Source of the DNA: Choricystis sp. odSpoLacu1
Lineage: Eukaryota > Chlorophyta > Trebouxiophyceae
Assembly (NCBI GenBank): GCA_958009055.1
Contig: OY253649.1
Coordinates: forward strand, 124,001 to 188,000
Length of the DNA: 64,000 nucleotides
Reading direction: 5' to 3'
Below, one piece after another: positions 20,451-30,566 of the stretch. The stretch's first letter is position 1, and the number at the start of each line of letters is the position of its first letter. The translations under genes were made by a program, and so were the position numbers. Below the pieces are notes generated by a model. The model did not search any database and was not told where the DNA came from. It saw only the letters and a list, made by a program, of their open reading frames with translations.

Positions 20451-23400
20451 ATGTCTGCTCCCAGTGGGTGAGTATGTGTGCGTGGTCACGGGGTGTTGTG
20501 GGGAAGCGACGGCCACAAGGCAGCGGCCGGCGTGGCGCGAGCGTTTTCGTTCGGCGGTCCCTCCACATTCGGGGGCTGCCTGTGTGTGCTCCCGCCCTTC
20601 TCCTCCCCCACCCGCACCACACGCGCCACTGCGACACAAAGAATCACGCCTAACTTCCTGTCCGAGGCGTGTCCGTGCCAGGCTGCTGCGTCCGAGGTCC
20701 CCTCCCCCGGCCCCGACCGCCCGATTTGCACGCTCACCCCTTTCCTCCCCACCCCACAGCTCCGGCCCCTCCCGCCGCGCCCCCGCCCGTGCCGCCGCCG
20801 TGGCGGCAGCCGCTGCCATCGCCAAATGCGAAGATGACGCCATCATGGTGCTGTCGTCGTCATCGGACGATGCCTCCTCGGGCGGCCGCGCGTCGATGCC
20901 CGCGCGCCGCGTGCGCGGCTCGGCGGCCGTGCGCCCGCGCCCAGCGGCGGCGGCGGCTGGCTCGGTCGAGTATGTGCCGTCCGGGTCGTCGTCTGATGAT
21001 GGCGACAATGGTGCGCGCCCGCGCGCGCCTGCGCCTGCGCCTGTGGCGCGGCACGCGCCGGTGCCCATCGCCGGCGACGAGGCGGCTGCGTTCGCCGCCA
21101 TGTTCAACGCCGCCGCCGTCAACTTTGCCGACGACGTTGGCGACGACGAAGAGATCGCGCTGCGCATCGCCGGCGTGGCCGGCGTCGCCCGCGCGGCGGG
21201 CGTGGACGCCCAGCTGGAGGACGCCGTCGCACGCGGCGGCAACCACGCGCGCGTCGTCCTGGACCGGCGCCTGGCTCGGCGGGAGGCCAACCAGCGCCGG
21301 CGCGCGGAGAACGCCCGGCGGCGGCGCGCCAACGCGCGCCGCGCCCGAGGCGAGTCGAGCGGCGAGTCTGATGATGGTGATGGCGGCGACGGCGGCCCCG
21401 CTGCCGACGCCCCCGCCAGCCTGGAGGCCGCGGTCGCCGCCCTGGCGGCCGCCCGCCCGGGCGGCGCGGCGGCCGCGGGCGATGCTCTGATCCGCCGCGC
21501 GCTGCCGCCCGCGCCGCAGCCGCCGGAAATCGTGGCCGAGTTGCTGCCCCACCAGAAAGAATTTGTGTCGTGGGCGCTGGCCCAGGAGACGGCGACCGAG
21601 GTCAGGGGCGGCATTCTGGCGGACGAGGTAAGAGAGAGGGTTTGGGGGACGAAGGTGTGTGGGGAGAGGAGACGGCTGCACTTGCCCGCACACTCACCCA
21701 ACCCCTCTTCTCCCCCCGCACCCTTCCACACAACAGATGGGCCTCGGCAAAACCCTGCAACTGCTGGCCGTCACCGCCGTCAACCGCGACCCCGCCCGCA
21801 CGGCCGCGGTGGCCGCCACGCTGGCCGCGCGCGGCGCCGACGCGGCCGCAGCACCGACCGCCGCGCGCTCTGCGCTCGCCCGCCTGGGCGTCTCCCTGCG
21901 CCCCCTGGGCGATCGGGACGGCATCGACTTTGATGGAGGCGCGCTGTCGGCTGCCCGGGACGCGTTTGCCGAGATGGCTGCGTCTGGTGGTGGCAGCGGC
22001 GGCGGCGGCGGGGGCGGCACGCTCGCGGCGTGCGTGGCCGAGGCGGTCGCGTCCTCCGTCGCGGCCGCCCAACCCTTTGGCCCCAAGCCCGCCGACGCGG
22101 ACGACCCGCTGGACGGGGTGGAGGGTGCTGGTGCCTGTGGCCACGCGCACCCGCCCGTCAAAGCGGAAGGCGGCGGCGCCGGTGGCAGCGCCGCGCCCGC
22201 CGGCCCGAGCGCCGCCGCCCCCGCACGCGGCCGCGCTCCCCACGTCAAGGCCGACCCCACCGCCACCACCCCTGCCGACGACGCCACCGCCTCCGGCTAC
22301 TCGCACGCCACCCTGGTCGTGTGCCCCATGTCTGCGTGCCTGCAGTGGGCGGCGGAAGCCGACCGCTTTTTTGCACCCGGCACCCTCACCGTGCGTGTCC
22401 ACCACGGCGGCAAGCGCACCGCAGACCCACGCCTGCTGTCATCCTCTGACCTGGTAATCACCTCGTTTGGCACGCTGGAGTCCGAGTTTCGGCGGTCGGG
22501 GGCTGCTGCTGCAGGCGCGCCGCGCGCCGTCAAGTGCGGGCGCTGCGGCAAACCCTACGCCCCCGACGCGCTGCCCGCCCACCTGCTGTACTACTGCGAC
22601 GTGACAGGGAAGCGCACAGAGAAGCAGGCGCTGGCCGTGCGCAAAGCGGCGCGCAAGGGTGGTAAGAGGGCCGCGGCCGCGGCCGCGTGCGCGCCCCGGC
22701 GCCGACGCCGACGACGGTGACGCGTCCTCCTCGGACACGTCCACCCGCAAGCGCAAGGCGGGCGCCGGCCGTGGGCGCGCCACTGCCGCCTCCCGCCTGA
22801 CGTGGCGCGATTGGGAGGATGCGGCGGTGCCCGAGCCCTCCCCCCCGCCCCGCACGACCGACGGTGACAGGCCGCCCATGTGGCCGACGCCCGCCCACCG
22901 CGACGCGGCGCGCATGGTGGCCCTGGACGCCATCATCCGGGCGGCGGCGCCGCCTCCGACATTGTCTCCGTTACACTCCGTCAAGTGGCGCCGCGTCGTG
23001 CTGGACGAAGCCCACACGATCAAGGCCAAAACGTCGTCGACCGCGGCGCGCGGCGCACTCGCTCGACGCGCGCTACCGCTGGTGCCTCTCTGGTACCCCC
23101 CTCCAAAACCGGGTGGGGGAGCTCTACTCCCTGCTCCGCTTCCTGCGCGCCTACCCGTTTGCCCACTACTTTTGCCGCAAGGGCGTCAAGCGTGCCGCGG
23201 GGCTCAACCCCGATCCATGCTCCCTGCCCTGCGCCTGCTGCGCGCTCGACGTCGCCCCGCGCGGCCGGTCCTGCCCCCGGTCCTGCTGCACCCACGCCGG
23301 CACCCTGCACTCCTCCTGGTGGAACCGGTACGTCGCCAACCCCATCATCAAGGCGGGGGCGCGGCCGTCGCCTGCTGCTGCCCGTGACGCGCGCGCCGCG

Positions 23401-24817
23401 GTCGAACTCCTGCGCGGCACCGTCCTGGAAGCCACCCTCCTGCGCCGCACCAAGGACCAGTGCGCCGACGCCCTGGCCCTACCCCCCCGCACCGTGCGAC
23501 TGCGCCGGGACGCGTTTGACGAGCGGGAGAGCGACTTTTTTGAGGCGCTCTACACGCAGCAGCGCGCCGAGTTTGGGGCCTACGTGGCGGCGGGCACCCT
23601 GCTGAACAACTATGCGCACGTGTTCGACATGCTGGTGCGGCTGCGCCAGGTGAGATGGAGAGAGGGAGGGTGGAGAGAGAGAGAGAAGTAGAGGGGTTGC
23701 TTCAACGCACCGACCCAACCCACCCACCCTCCCCACCCTCTAGGCCGTTAACCACCCCTACCTCGTCGTCCACTCCGCCTCCACCGTAGCCGCCACGGCG
23801 GCCGCCGCCGCCGCCTCCGCCGCGTGCGCGGTGTGCCACGACGAGGCGGAGGACCCGCTCGCGTCTGCGTGTGGCCACACCATGTGCCGCTCCTGCGCGC
23901 GCGGCTACGTGGCGGACGCGACCGCCGCCCTGGCTGGTGGGGGAGATGGCGTCGCCGCGGCTGCGGGCGTGAGATGCCCGGCCGCTGGGTGTGGTGCCGC
24001 GCTGTCGGTCGACCTTGACGCACCCGCCCGCACGCCCCCCCCCGCCGCCGCGTCCACGTCCGGCCCCGCACCCCCCGACTCGGCGGCCGCCCGCCTGCCG
24101 GGCACGCGAGCGGGGTCCATCCTGCGCCGCATTCGGGCGGCTGATTTTCAGTCGTCGACCAAGATCGAGGCGGTGCGCGAAGAGATCGACCGCATGCGCG
24201 CCGCCGACCCGGGGGCGAAAGCCGTCGTCTTCTCCCAGTTCACGTCCATGCTGGAGCTGATCGCGTACCGCCTGCACGCGACGGGGGTGCGGTCGGTGCG
24301 GCTGCAGGGGGGGATGAGCATGAGCGCGCGCGCGCGGCGGCGGTCAATGTTTTCACCAAGGACCCCGACATTCCCGTCATGCTGCTGTCGCTGAAGGCGG
24401 GAGGGTGAGTGTGTGTGGGGTGGTGGGGTGGTGCGTTTGTGCGTGTGTGCGGGTTGCGGGGGGACGACGCACACACTACACCTTTTTTCTCACCCTTCCC
24501 CCCCCCCCCCCCCCCCCCCCCCACACACGCACACTCCCCACAGCGTCGCCCTCAACCTGACCTGCGCGTCCCACGTCATCCTGTGCGACCCGTGGTGGAA
24601 CCCCGCCATCGAGCAGCAGGCGGGGGACAGGTGCCACCGCCTCGGGTCGACCAAGCCTGTCACTGTCGTGCGCCTGATCATCGCGGGCACAGTGGAGGAA
24701 CGCATCCTGGCGCTGCAGGAGAAGAAGAACGCCATCTTTCAGGGGACGGTGGGGGCGGACGCGTCCAAGCTGGCGGGGCTGAGCGCGGAGGACATGAGGT
24801 TCCTTTTTAGCGGGTAA
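20451..24817 (+). CDS. SNF2/RING ATPase, RAD16-like (three apparent frameshifts)
   Basis: Exons 20451-20467 (17 bases, MSAPS), 20760-21627, 21737-23649, 23744-24404 and 24544-24817 all join in phase. The N-terminus is acidic and Arg-rich. ATPase motifs: LLPHQKEFVSWAL and GILADE/MGLGKTLQLL (motif I, split by intron 2), SHATLVVCPMSA (Ia), VVLDEAHTIKAK (II), RYRWCLSGTPLQNRVGELYS (III). A Cys-rich insert before WWNRYVANPI, then a RING finger CAVCHDEAEDP...CGHTMCRSC...CPAAGCGAAL, then AVVFSQFTSMLELI (IV), LSLKAGG/VALNLT (V) and QQAGDRCHRLGS (VI). RING lying between the ATPase halves is typical of RAD16/RAD5-type proteins in excision repair or damage tolerance. Frame breaks near 22680-22705, 23040-23055 and in the CG run 24323-24336. 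Intron 4 contains a 25-base C run. Confidence 0.87.
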
Positions 24818-25433
24818 CCCCTTTTTTCGCTGTATTTCTTACCCACGAGCGCCCACCCACCCACACAACGATGCCCTGTACACGCACGCGAGCGTGCGCC
24901 CTGTTTTTGCCTGCTTTGATTTCTTTCCTTCAACACAGCCCCCCTCCACCCTCCACCCTCCACCCTCCACCCTTTTCCCTCTTCTGCAAGAAAAAAAGCA
25001 TGCGCTGTCAACACACCCACACACAAAACCCTGCCTCTTTCTCTCTTTGGTCTCTTTGTTTGAAGTGCGGGTTGTGATTGCAGAGGTGGCAGCGACGCAA
25101 AAAGAAACAACGCGCGCTTCTCCAAACAACGAAACGAAAAACTGTCAACAAAAAGGTGGTTTTGGTGGTGTCACGATTTTTCCTTCTCTGCTCGCGTGCA
25201 ATTTGGCGTGTGTGTGTGTGTATGTGTGGCGCGGCGAAAGGGGTGGGGGGGAGGTTGGGGGAACAAAGTCAAACGAATCTCCTGCGGGTTAAACCAAAAA
25301 AAAATGGGTCGCGAAAGAGGAGGGGGCAGCGATGTGTGGCATGTACAATTGGGTGCAACCAGGGGGAGCCTGTGCGTCAGTGCAAGGCTGCCACCCAAAT
25401 AAAACGAGGCGAAGAAAAACTGTGTGTCAAAGA
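24818..25433. other. Intergenic between converging genes, with CCACCCT repeat
   Basis: No gene is seen. About four copies of a 7-base CCACCCT unit lie at 24948-24973, and a TG-rich run near 25207-25228. A/T content is higher here than in the flanking exons. Confidence 0.6.
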
Positions 25434-27436
25434 TCATCGCGACGCCGCGTCGGCGACCGCCGCCATCCACGTGCCCCCGGGCGGCACGGGAGGCTGCGTG
25501 GTGCGCGACGGCGCGGTGGCCAACGGCAGCGGGGCCCAGGTGGTGGTGGCAGGCGGCGGAGGCACGCACGTGACGCGCGCGTCGGGCCACCCGCCCGCCG
25601 CGGCGGAGAGCAGGGCTTCGCGGGCGCGCGCGGCGGCGGCAGCGGCTTTCGAGGCGGCCACCGCACTGACGCCAGCGCCAGGCCGGCCGGACGGCAGGGG
25701 GCCGCCCTGACCAATGATGTGGGAGGCGGGGGCGCGCTGAATGAGGCGCGGGCGGGCGACCCTCCGTCGACCCCCGGGGTCGGCGGAGGGTGGCGGCGCG
25801 GCGCGCGGCGGCGGCGGCGGCGGCGGCGCGGCCGCGGGTGCCGCCGCCGCCGCCGCCCCCCCCCCCGCCCGACAGCAACCCCTGCCAGTCAAAGTCGTCC
25901 ACATCGTCGCCCGCCATCTCGTCGCAGAACAGGTCGTCCGAGTCAAAGTCGACACCGCCAAACGGGTCTTCGGACGGCGCGGGGCGGGGGGTGGGGGCGT
26001 GGGGGGCAAGGGCAACAGCCACGCGCGCGGGGGACGGCACCGCGGCGTCCGCCTCCCGCAGGGCGGCCAGCATGGAGCCATGGTGAGGTTGAGCTGCCGG
26101 AGGCGGCGGGGCAGCGGGGGACAGCGGCAGCGCGGCGGGTGGCGGCGGCGGCGCGCCGACGCTGCCCGGAGACGGCGGCGCCGCGCGTTGCTGCGTGCCG
26201 TCCGTCTCGCCCACCGCCTCCGTGGCGGCACCAGCGGGGTTGCGTTCATCCGCCGTCAGGTCCAGGTCGGGGCGGGCGGCCGGCGGGGACGGCGGCGGGC
26301 GGGAGAGGAGCGCGTCGAGCGACGACGACGGAAGAGCGGCCGCGGCCGCGGGAGGCGGCACAGCACGTGTCTGCTCCTCCACTGCCGCCACGGGCGGCGG
26401 CGCCACGGACGGCTCCCGCGCCGCGAGCTCGGGCGCCACCGCGTCCGCGGCGCCGCGGGCCAGGGTGCGGGTCGCCTCCGAGTCGGCGGGGGAGGGGGCG
26501 CGCGGAGGGGGGGTGTCAGCAGCAGCAACAGCCACCACCTCCACCGGCTTATCCTCCACGTCTGCCACTGCCTCAGCCAGGGCCACCTCCACCTCCTCCT
26601 CCCCCACAAACGGGGCCCACGCGCGCAGCGCGCGGCGCGCGGCGGCGGCCGCGCGCGCGCGCCGCGCCGCGCGGCGCAGCGGGCGAGGGCGGCGATCGCG
26701 GGAGTGGCGTCAGCTTCGGGGGCGGGGGCCAGGGTGGCAAGGTGCAGGCACCCGGTCTCGACGTCGGCGTCGGCGGCGGTGGCGGCCGAGGGGGCGGCGT
26801 GGGCCGCTGCAGTCAGCGCTGCCGCGATCGCGGCCAACGCGTCCGCCGCCACCGCTTGGAAGGGGGGGGGAGGCGGAGGGCCGGCCAGCAGGCGGGCGCG
26901 CTTGGGCGGGGGGGCGGTGGGGGAGCGCAGGGCTGCTGTGTGTGTGTGTGTGTGTGTGTGTGAGGGTCGAGTGTGCGAGGGGCGGGAGGACCGCTCGCGC
27001 CCGATTCCCGCCCTCTCCCGGCCCCGCAGCCCGCGCGCCACAGCACGCACTCTCCCACTGCGCCACCAGCTGGGCACGCCCAAATTCAGGCCTGCCACCC
27101 GAGCAGGCAGCGGTGGCAGTGGCACGCGGGCGGGCGGTGAGGTGCTGGCGGGCGGAGTTGATACCACGCTTCGGAAGGCCCATTGATTTTCCCACGCCCC
27201 CGTCCTCCCTCCCTCTCCAACCCCTCACCTGCGGACGACGTGGAAAGAGAGTCCACGCCTCTGCGTGACACACTCTTGCCCGACGGGGGCGGAGCGTGCG
27301 TGGCGGCCGACGCGGACGCGCCCGGTGACGGCGCAGCGGCGGGAGCCACATCGCAGGATGGGGGGGCCTGGGCGCCGGCGTCGTGGGGGGCCGCGCACGC
27401 GCCGTTTCCAGCCACAGCGGTCAAGACGTCAGCCAT
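25434..27436 (-). CDS. Unrecognised acidic/low-complexity protein (two apparent frameshifts)
   Basis: I do not recognise this gene. Exon 1 is 27436-27229 (MADVLTAVAGNGACAA to STSSA) and exon 2 starts at 26935; the split Ala codon joins and the acceptor follows a CA repeat. Exon 2 has a short basic PPKRAR motif, an Ala-rich helix-like stretch (QAVAADALAAIAAALTAAA), a Glu/Val block (EEEVEVALAEAVADVEDKPV), an acidic/aromatic cluster (GVDFDSDDLFCDEMAGDD then VDDFDWQGLL) and a C-terminal part with RPRLIQRAPASHIIGQGG and a Thr/Pro-rich tail. Frame changes in the CG-rich tract near 26620-26690 and in the C run 25856-25866; the exon is open on either side of each. The PPKRAR signal with acidic aromatic clusters would suit a nuclear regulator, but that is speculation. 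Confidence 0.5.
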
Positions 27437-27849
27437 GACCACGTTGCGCAAGATGGGGGGGGGGAAGTGTGAGCGGTGGGGGGCGCACGACGAGGAAAAT
27501 TGGCCTTTGACCAAAAAAACGAGTTTGAGCAGCTCGACGCGCGCGCCGACAATCGCGCCACACACACTCGCGCTGGGGTGTGCCCGTCACACAGTGTCAA
27601 CCAAGAGCGTGTTAAATCTCCCTTGGTGGGGAGAGGGGCGGGGGGTGCGCGGGGAAAGAGGTCGCGGGAGAGTGAAAGTGAATTGGCCTCGCACCAGACA
27701 AGTTCGCGCGACGACGCCGCCGAAAACCGCAGGGTTAGAGCGACGCGCGCGCCGGTCGCGCACACACTCGCCCCCCTGTTTTTTTTGTTTCGAAGAGGGG
27801 GGCTCTCTCCTCTCTCCCCACCACCTCCCCCCAAAAACACAACGCAACC
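27437..27849. other. Divergent intergenic region upstream of ALG5
   Basis: It separates the unrecognised minus-strand gene from ALG5 and must contain both promoters. Two related segments stand out: GAAAATTGGCCTTTGACC (27494) and GAAAGTGAATTGGCCTCG (27673), each sharing AATTGGCCT, and each is followed by GCGACGC/GCGCGCGCC sequence. No other feature is seen. Confidence 0.45.
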
Positions 27850-29413
27850 ATGGACCTGCTGCCGTTGGTCGTGGCGGTGAGCCGGAGAGCGGGGGCGTCG
27901 ATGTCGGGGGTGGTGTTGCCTTTCCCCCTCCCTCCGCTCCTCTCGCTCCCTCCGTCGCGTGTGCGATGGCGTGATGTTACCATCAAGCTCGCATCATCAC
28001 AACCAAAACACGCACGCCCGTCCAACCACGAAAAAAAACGCGATCCCCATTCCCCCGTCCCCACAGGCCGCGGCCCTCTTCACCCTCCTGCGCGCCACGT
28101 CCGCCTGGTTCCGCACCCTGGACGCCGAGTGCGCCTGTGCCACGGCGGCCGCCACGCTGGAGGACCCGACGTCGCTGAAGAAGGTGAGAGGTGGGGGGGG
28201 AAGCGCGGCGCAATTTCAAAACGATGCCGCCCGCATTCGTTTTTGGCACCGCCCGCCCCGCCTGCGCACAGCCCACACGCCTCTTCTATGTCTCACGGAC
28301 TCCCGCCTGGCCTTCCCTCCCCCCCCCCCCCCACCTCCAGATCCCCGCCCCCTCCCTGTGGGACGACGCGACGCGCTCGCTGACCGTCGTCGTGCCCGCG
28401 TACAATGAGGAGGAGAGATTGCCCCGCGCGCTGGACGAGTTGTTGAGGTGAGTGTGTGTTGTGTGTGTGGCGGAAAGAGAGAGAAAGGAAAGCGCAACAA
28501 ACACGCCGACCCACCCCCAACCCCACCACCCTCCAATCAGTTACCTCGACCGCCGCCGCGACCGCACCGGCCCCTCCTTCACCTACGAAGTCGTCATCGT
28601 GGACGATGGGTCCGCCGACGGCACCGCCCGCGTCGCCTTTGCCGCCGCCCGCGCGCGCGGCGCCGACGCGGTGCGCGTCCTCCGCCTCCCCCGCAACCGG
28701 GGCAAGGGGGCGGCGGTGCGGGCGGGCGCCTTTGTGGCGCGTGGGGAGCGGCTGCTGATGATGGATGCGGATGGGGCCACGCGGGTGGCGGACTTGGACA
28801 GGCTGGATGCTGCCCTGACTGACGCGACGACCACAAAGCCTCCAGCGTCCGCGTCGCCTGGCGCCGCCGCCTCTTCATCCCCCCCCCTGGGCGCCGCCCT
28901 GGGGTCGCGCGCCCACCTGGCGGCCGGCGTGTCCGCCACCCGGTCCGCCCACAGGAACTTTTTGATGAAGGGCTTCCACGCGCTGGTGGTGGCGGTGGCG
29001 GGCCCGGCCGTCGCCGACACGCAGTGCGGCTTCAAGCTGTTCACGCGGCGGGCGGCGAGGCTGCTGTTTGGCAACCAGAGGCTGCAGCGGTGGTGCTTCG
29101 ATGGTGAGGGAGAGGCGGGGTGGTGTGTGTGTGTGTGCGTGTGTGTGTGTGCGTGGGCGGGTGCTTTGTTCCAGTTCCAGCCCTTTCCCCTCCCCCCCTC
29201 TCATCAGTCGAGCTCGTCTGCCTGGCGTCCCAGCTGTCCGTCCCCCTGGTCGAGGTGGCGGTCAACTGGGCTGAAGTCCCCGGGTCCAAAATCCGCATCA
29301 CGTCCATCATGCACATGGCCCTCGAACTGGCTGCCATTGCCGCCGGCTACGGGTCCGGCGTGTGGCGGGCGGCGGGGGAGGGCGAGCTGGCGAGGGTGCG
29401 GGCCGCAGCGTGA
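27850..29413 (+). CDS. ALG5: Dolichyl-phosphate beta-glucosyltransferase (ALG5)
   Basis: Exons 27850-27876, 28067-28183, 28341-28447, 28541-29103 and 29208-29413 join in phase to 339 residues, close to ALG5 family length. The enzyme makes dolichyl-phosphate-glucose on the cytosolic face of the ER for the N-glycan precursor. Exons 1-2 encode a hydrophobic N-terminal anchor (MDLLPLVVAAAALFTLL). The GT2 fold follows: SLTVVVPAYNEEERLPRAL, EVVIVDDGSADGTAR, RNRGKGAAVRAGAF, LLMMDADGATRVADL (DXD-like) and ADTQCGFKLFTRRAA, then VAVNWAEVPGSKI. All introns start GTGAG and several begin with GT repeats. The insert after the DADGA segment (Thr/Ser/Pro/Ala-rich, about 28820-28900) is a lineage addition. 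A divergent 413-base region separates it from the unrecognised gene upstream. Confidence 0.95.
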
Positions 29414-29543
29414 GAGAAGGGAGGAGGGAGCGCCCCTGTGCGGTTGGGAAGCACACCCATTTTTGGCTGGTTGGCTGGTTGGCATGTGCATTGCTTTCAA
29501 CACCCCCCAAAAAAACACGCGCGTTCGACCCACCCTGAAACTC

Positions 29544-30455
29544 TCACACCACGCTCGTATCATATAGCCGCGCCAGCGGCCTCGCCAGCCGGGCCAGCAG
29601 GGGGGCGCCGTCGGAGGCGGCGGTGGTGGTCACAGCGTCCAGCTCGACGTCCCCCTCGCTTGCAAACACGGCGGCAAACTCTGCCGCCCGCGCGCGGGCG
29701 GCGGCGGCGGCGGCCCTGCGTGCCACCACGACGCCAGCCGCGCCCAGGCCGCCGCCCGCGGCGAGGCAGGAGAGAACGATGGCGGCGATGGCGCCGCCGG
29801 ACAGGGCGCGGCGGGACGGGGCGGGCGGTGGCGGCGCAGCCGCGGCTGCCGCCTCCACTTTGACCTCCTTTTTCCAACACTCGCCACACCAAAACACCGC
29901 GTCAAACGCGCCCCGCTCGTCCCGCGTCAGTTCTCCCCCTTCCGCCGCCGCAAAGTCGCTCGCGCACACGTCAAAGGGGGGGCCGATCGTGTCGTCGTCC
30001 ACAAAGGGGATGCGCCGCCTGACTTTGAAGCGGCAGGTGGCGCATTCAGTTGGCGCCAGACGGGCCACAATGACGCGGCCGGGTGGGTAGCGTTCCTTTT
30101 GGCCGAGGACTTCTTCGCCGGGCAGGTCAACAGCTGCCGACCCGCCGCACACGGCATAAAAACTGAGCTCCCCTTCAAACACGTCGATGTGGGTGTCGGC
30201 GCGGGGGGTGAACTTGAGCAGGGAGACGTCGGCGGCGGGAGGGGCGTCTGTGTGTGTGTGTGGAGGGGCAGGGGTGGGTGCAGTCGTGAGGCATCGACTC
30301 TCCCCCAGCGTTCCTCTCTCTCTGGCTCCTCCCCGCCCCACACACACACCTGCGCCCGTCGCCACGACGGCAGCCAGCAACAACACGACGAGAGCCAGTG
30401 CGGCGAGGCGCCGCATCCGGCGCAGAGAGAGGAAGGGAGCGCGCGCAGAAGGCAA
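29544..30455 (-). CDS. Type I membrane protein, DUF7953-like
   Basis: Exon 1 is 30455-30350 and exon 2 is 30247-29544, joined in phase. It begins with a hydrophobic signal sequence (RRLAALALVVLLLAAVVA), has a luminal domain and a single membrane span near the C-terminus (GGAIAAIVLSCLAAGGGL) followed by a short Arg/Ala-rich and then acidic tail. The luminal domain has paired cysteines (ECATCRFK, PPFDVCASDF, VFWCGECWK) and an opening VSLLKFTPRADTHIDVFEG. Spacing and order resemble, from memory, the plant family of uncharacterised secretory-pathway proteins now called DUF7953. Function is unknown. An internal Met (30416) is an alternative start. The intron ends in a CA repeat directly before its acceptor. 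Confidence 0.75.
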   Translation of the reverse strand: MPSARAPFLSLRRMRRLAALALVVLLLAAVVATGAGVCVGRGGARERGTLGESRCLTTAPTPAPPHTHTDAPPAADVSLLKFTPRADTHIDVFEGELSFYAVCGGSAAVDLPGEEVLGQKERYPPGRVIVARLAPTECATCRFKVRRRIPFVDDDTIGPPFDVCASDFAAAEGGELTRDERGAFDAVFWCGECWKKEVKVEAAAAAAPPPPAPSRRALSGGAIAAIVLSCLAAGGGLGAAGVVVARRAAAAAARARAAEFAAVFASEGDVELDAVTTTAASDGAPLLARLARPLARLYDTSVV

Positions 30456-30566
30456 TGGAACACGGCGCGAAGGTGTGAGAGCGCTCGGACGTTTCTCTCT
30501 CCTCTCTCAACCCCCGAGAGAGAGTCCTAGTAAGCCCGCGTTACACACCCACACACACACCCCATA

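Noticed and set aside
25196..25430. Short open frames in the A/T-rich stretch after the RAD16-like gene
   Set aside because: No domain and no conserved start; they lie in the 3' flank of two converging genes.
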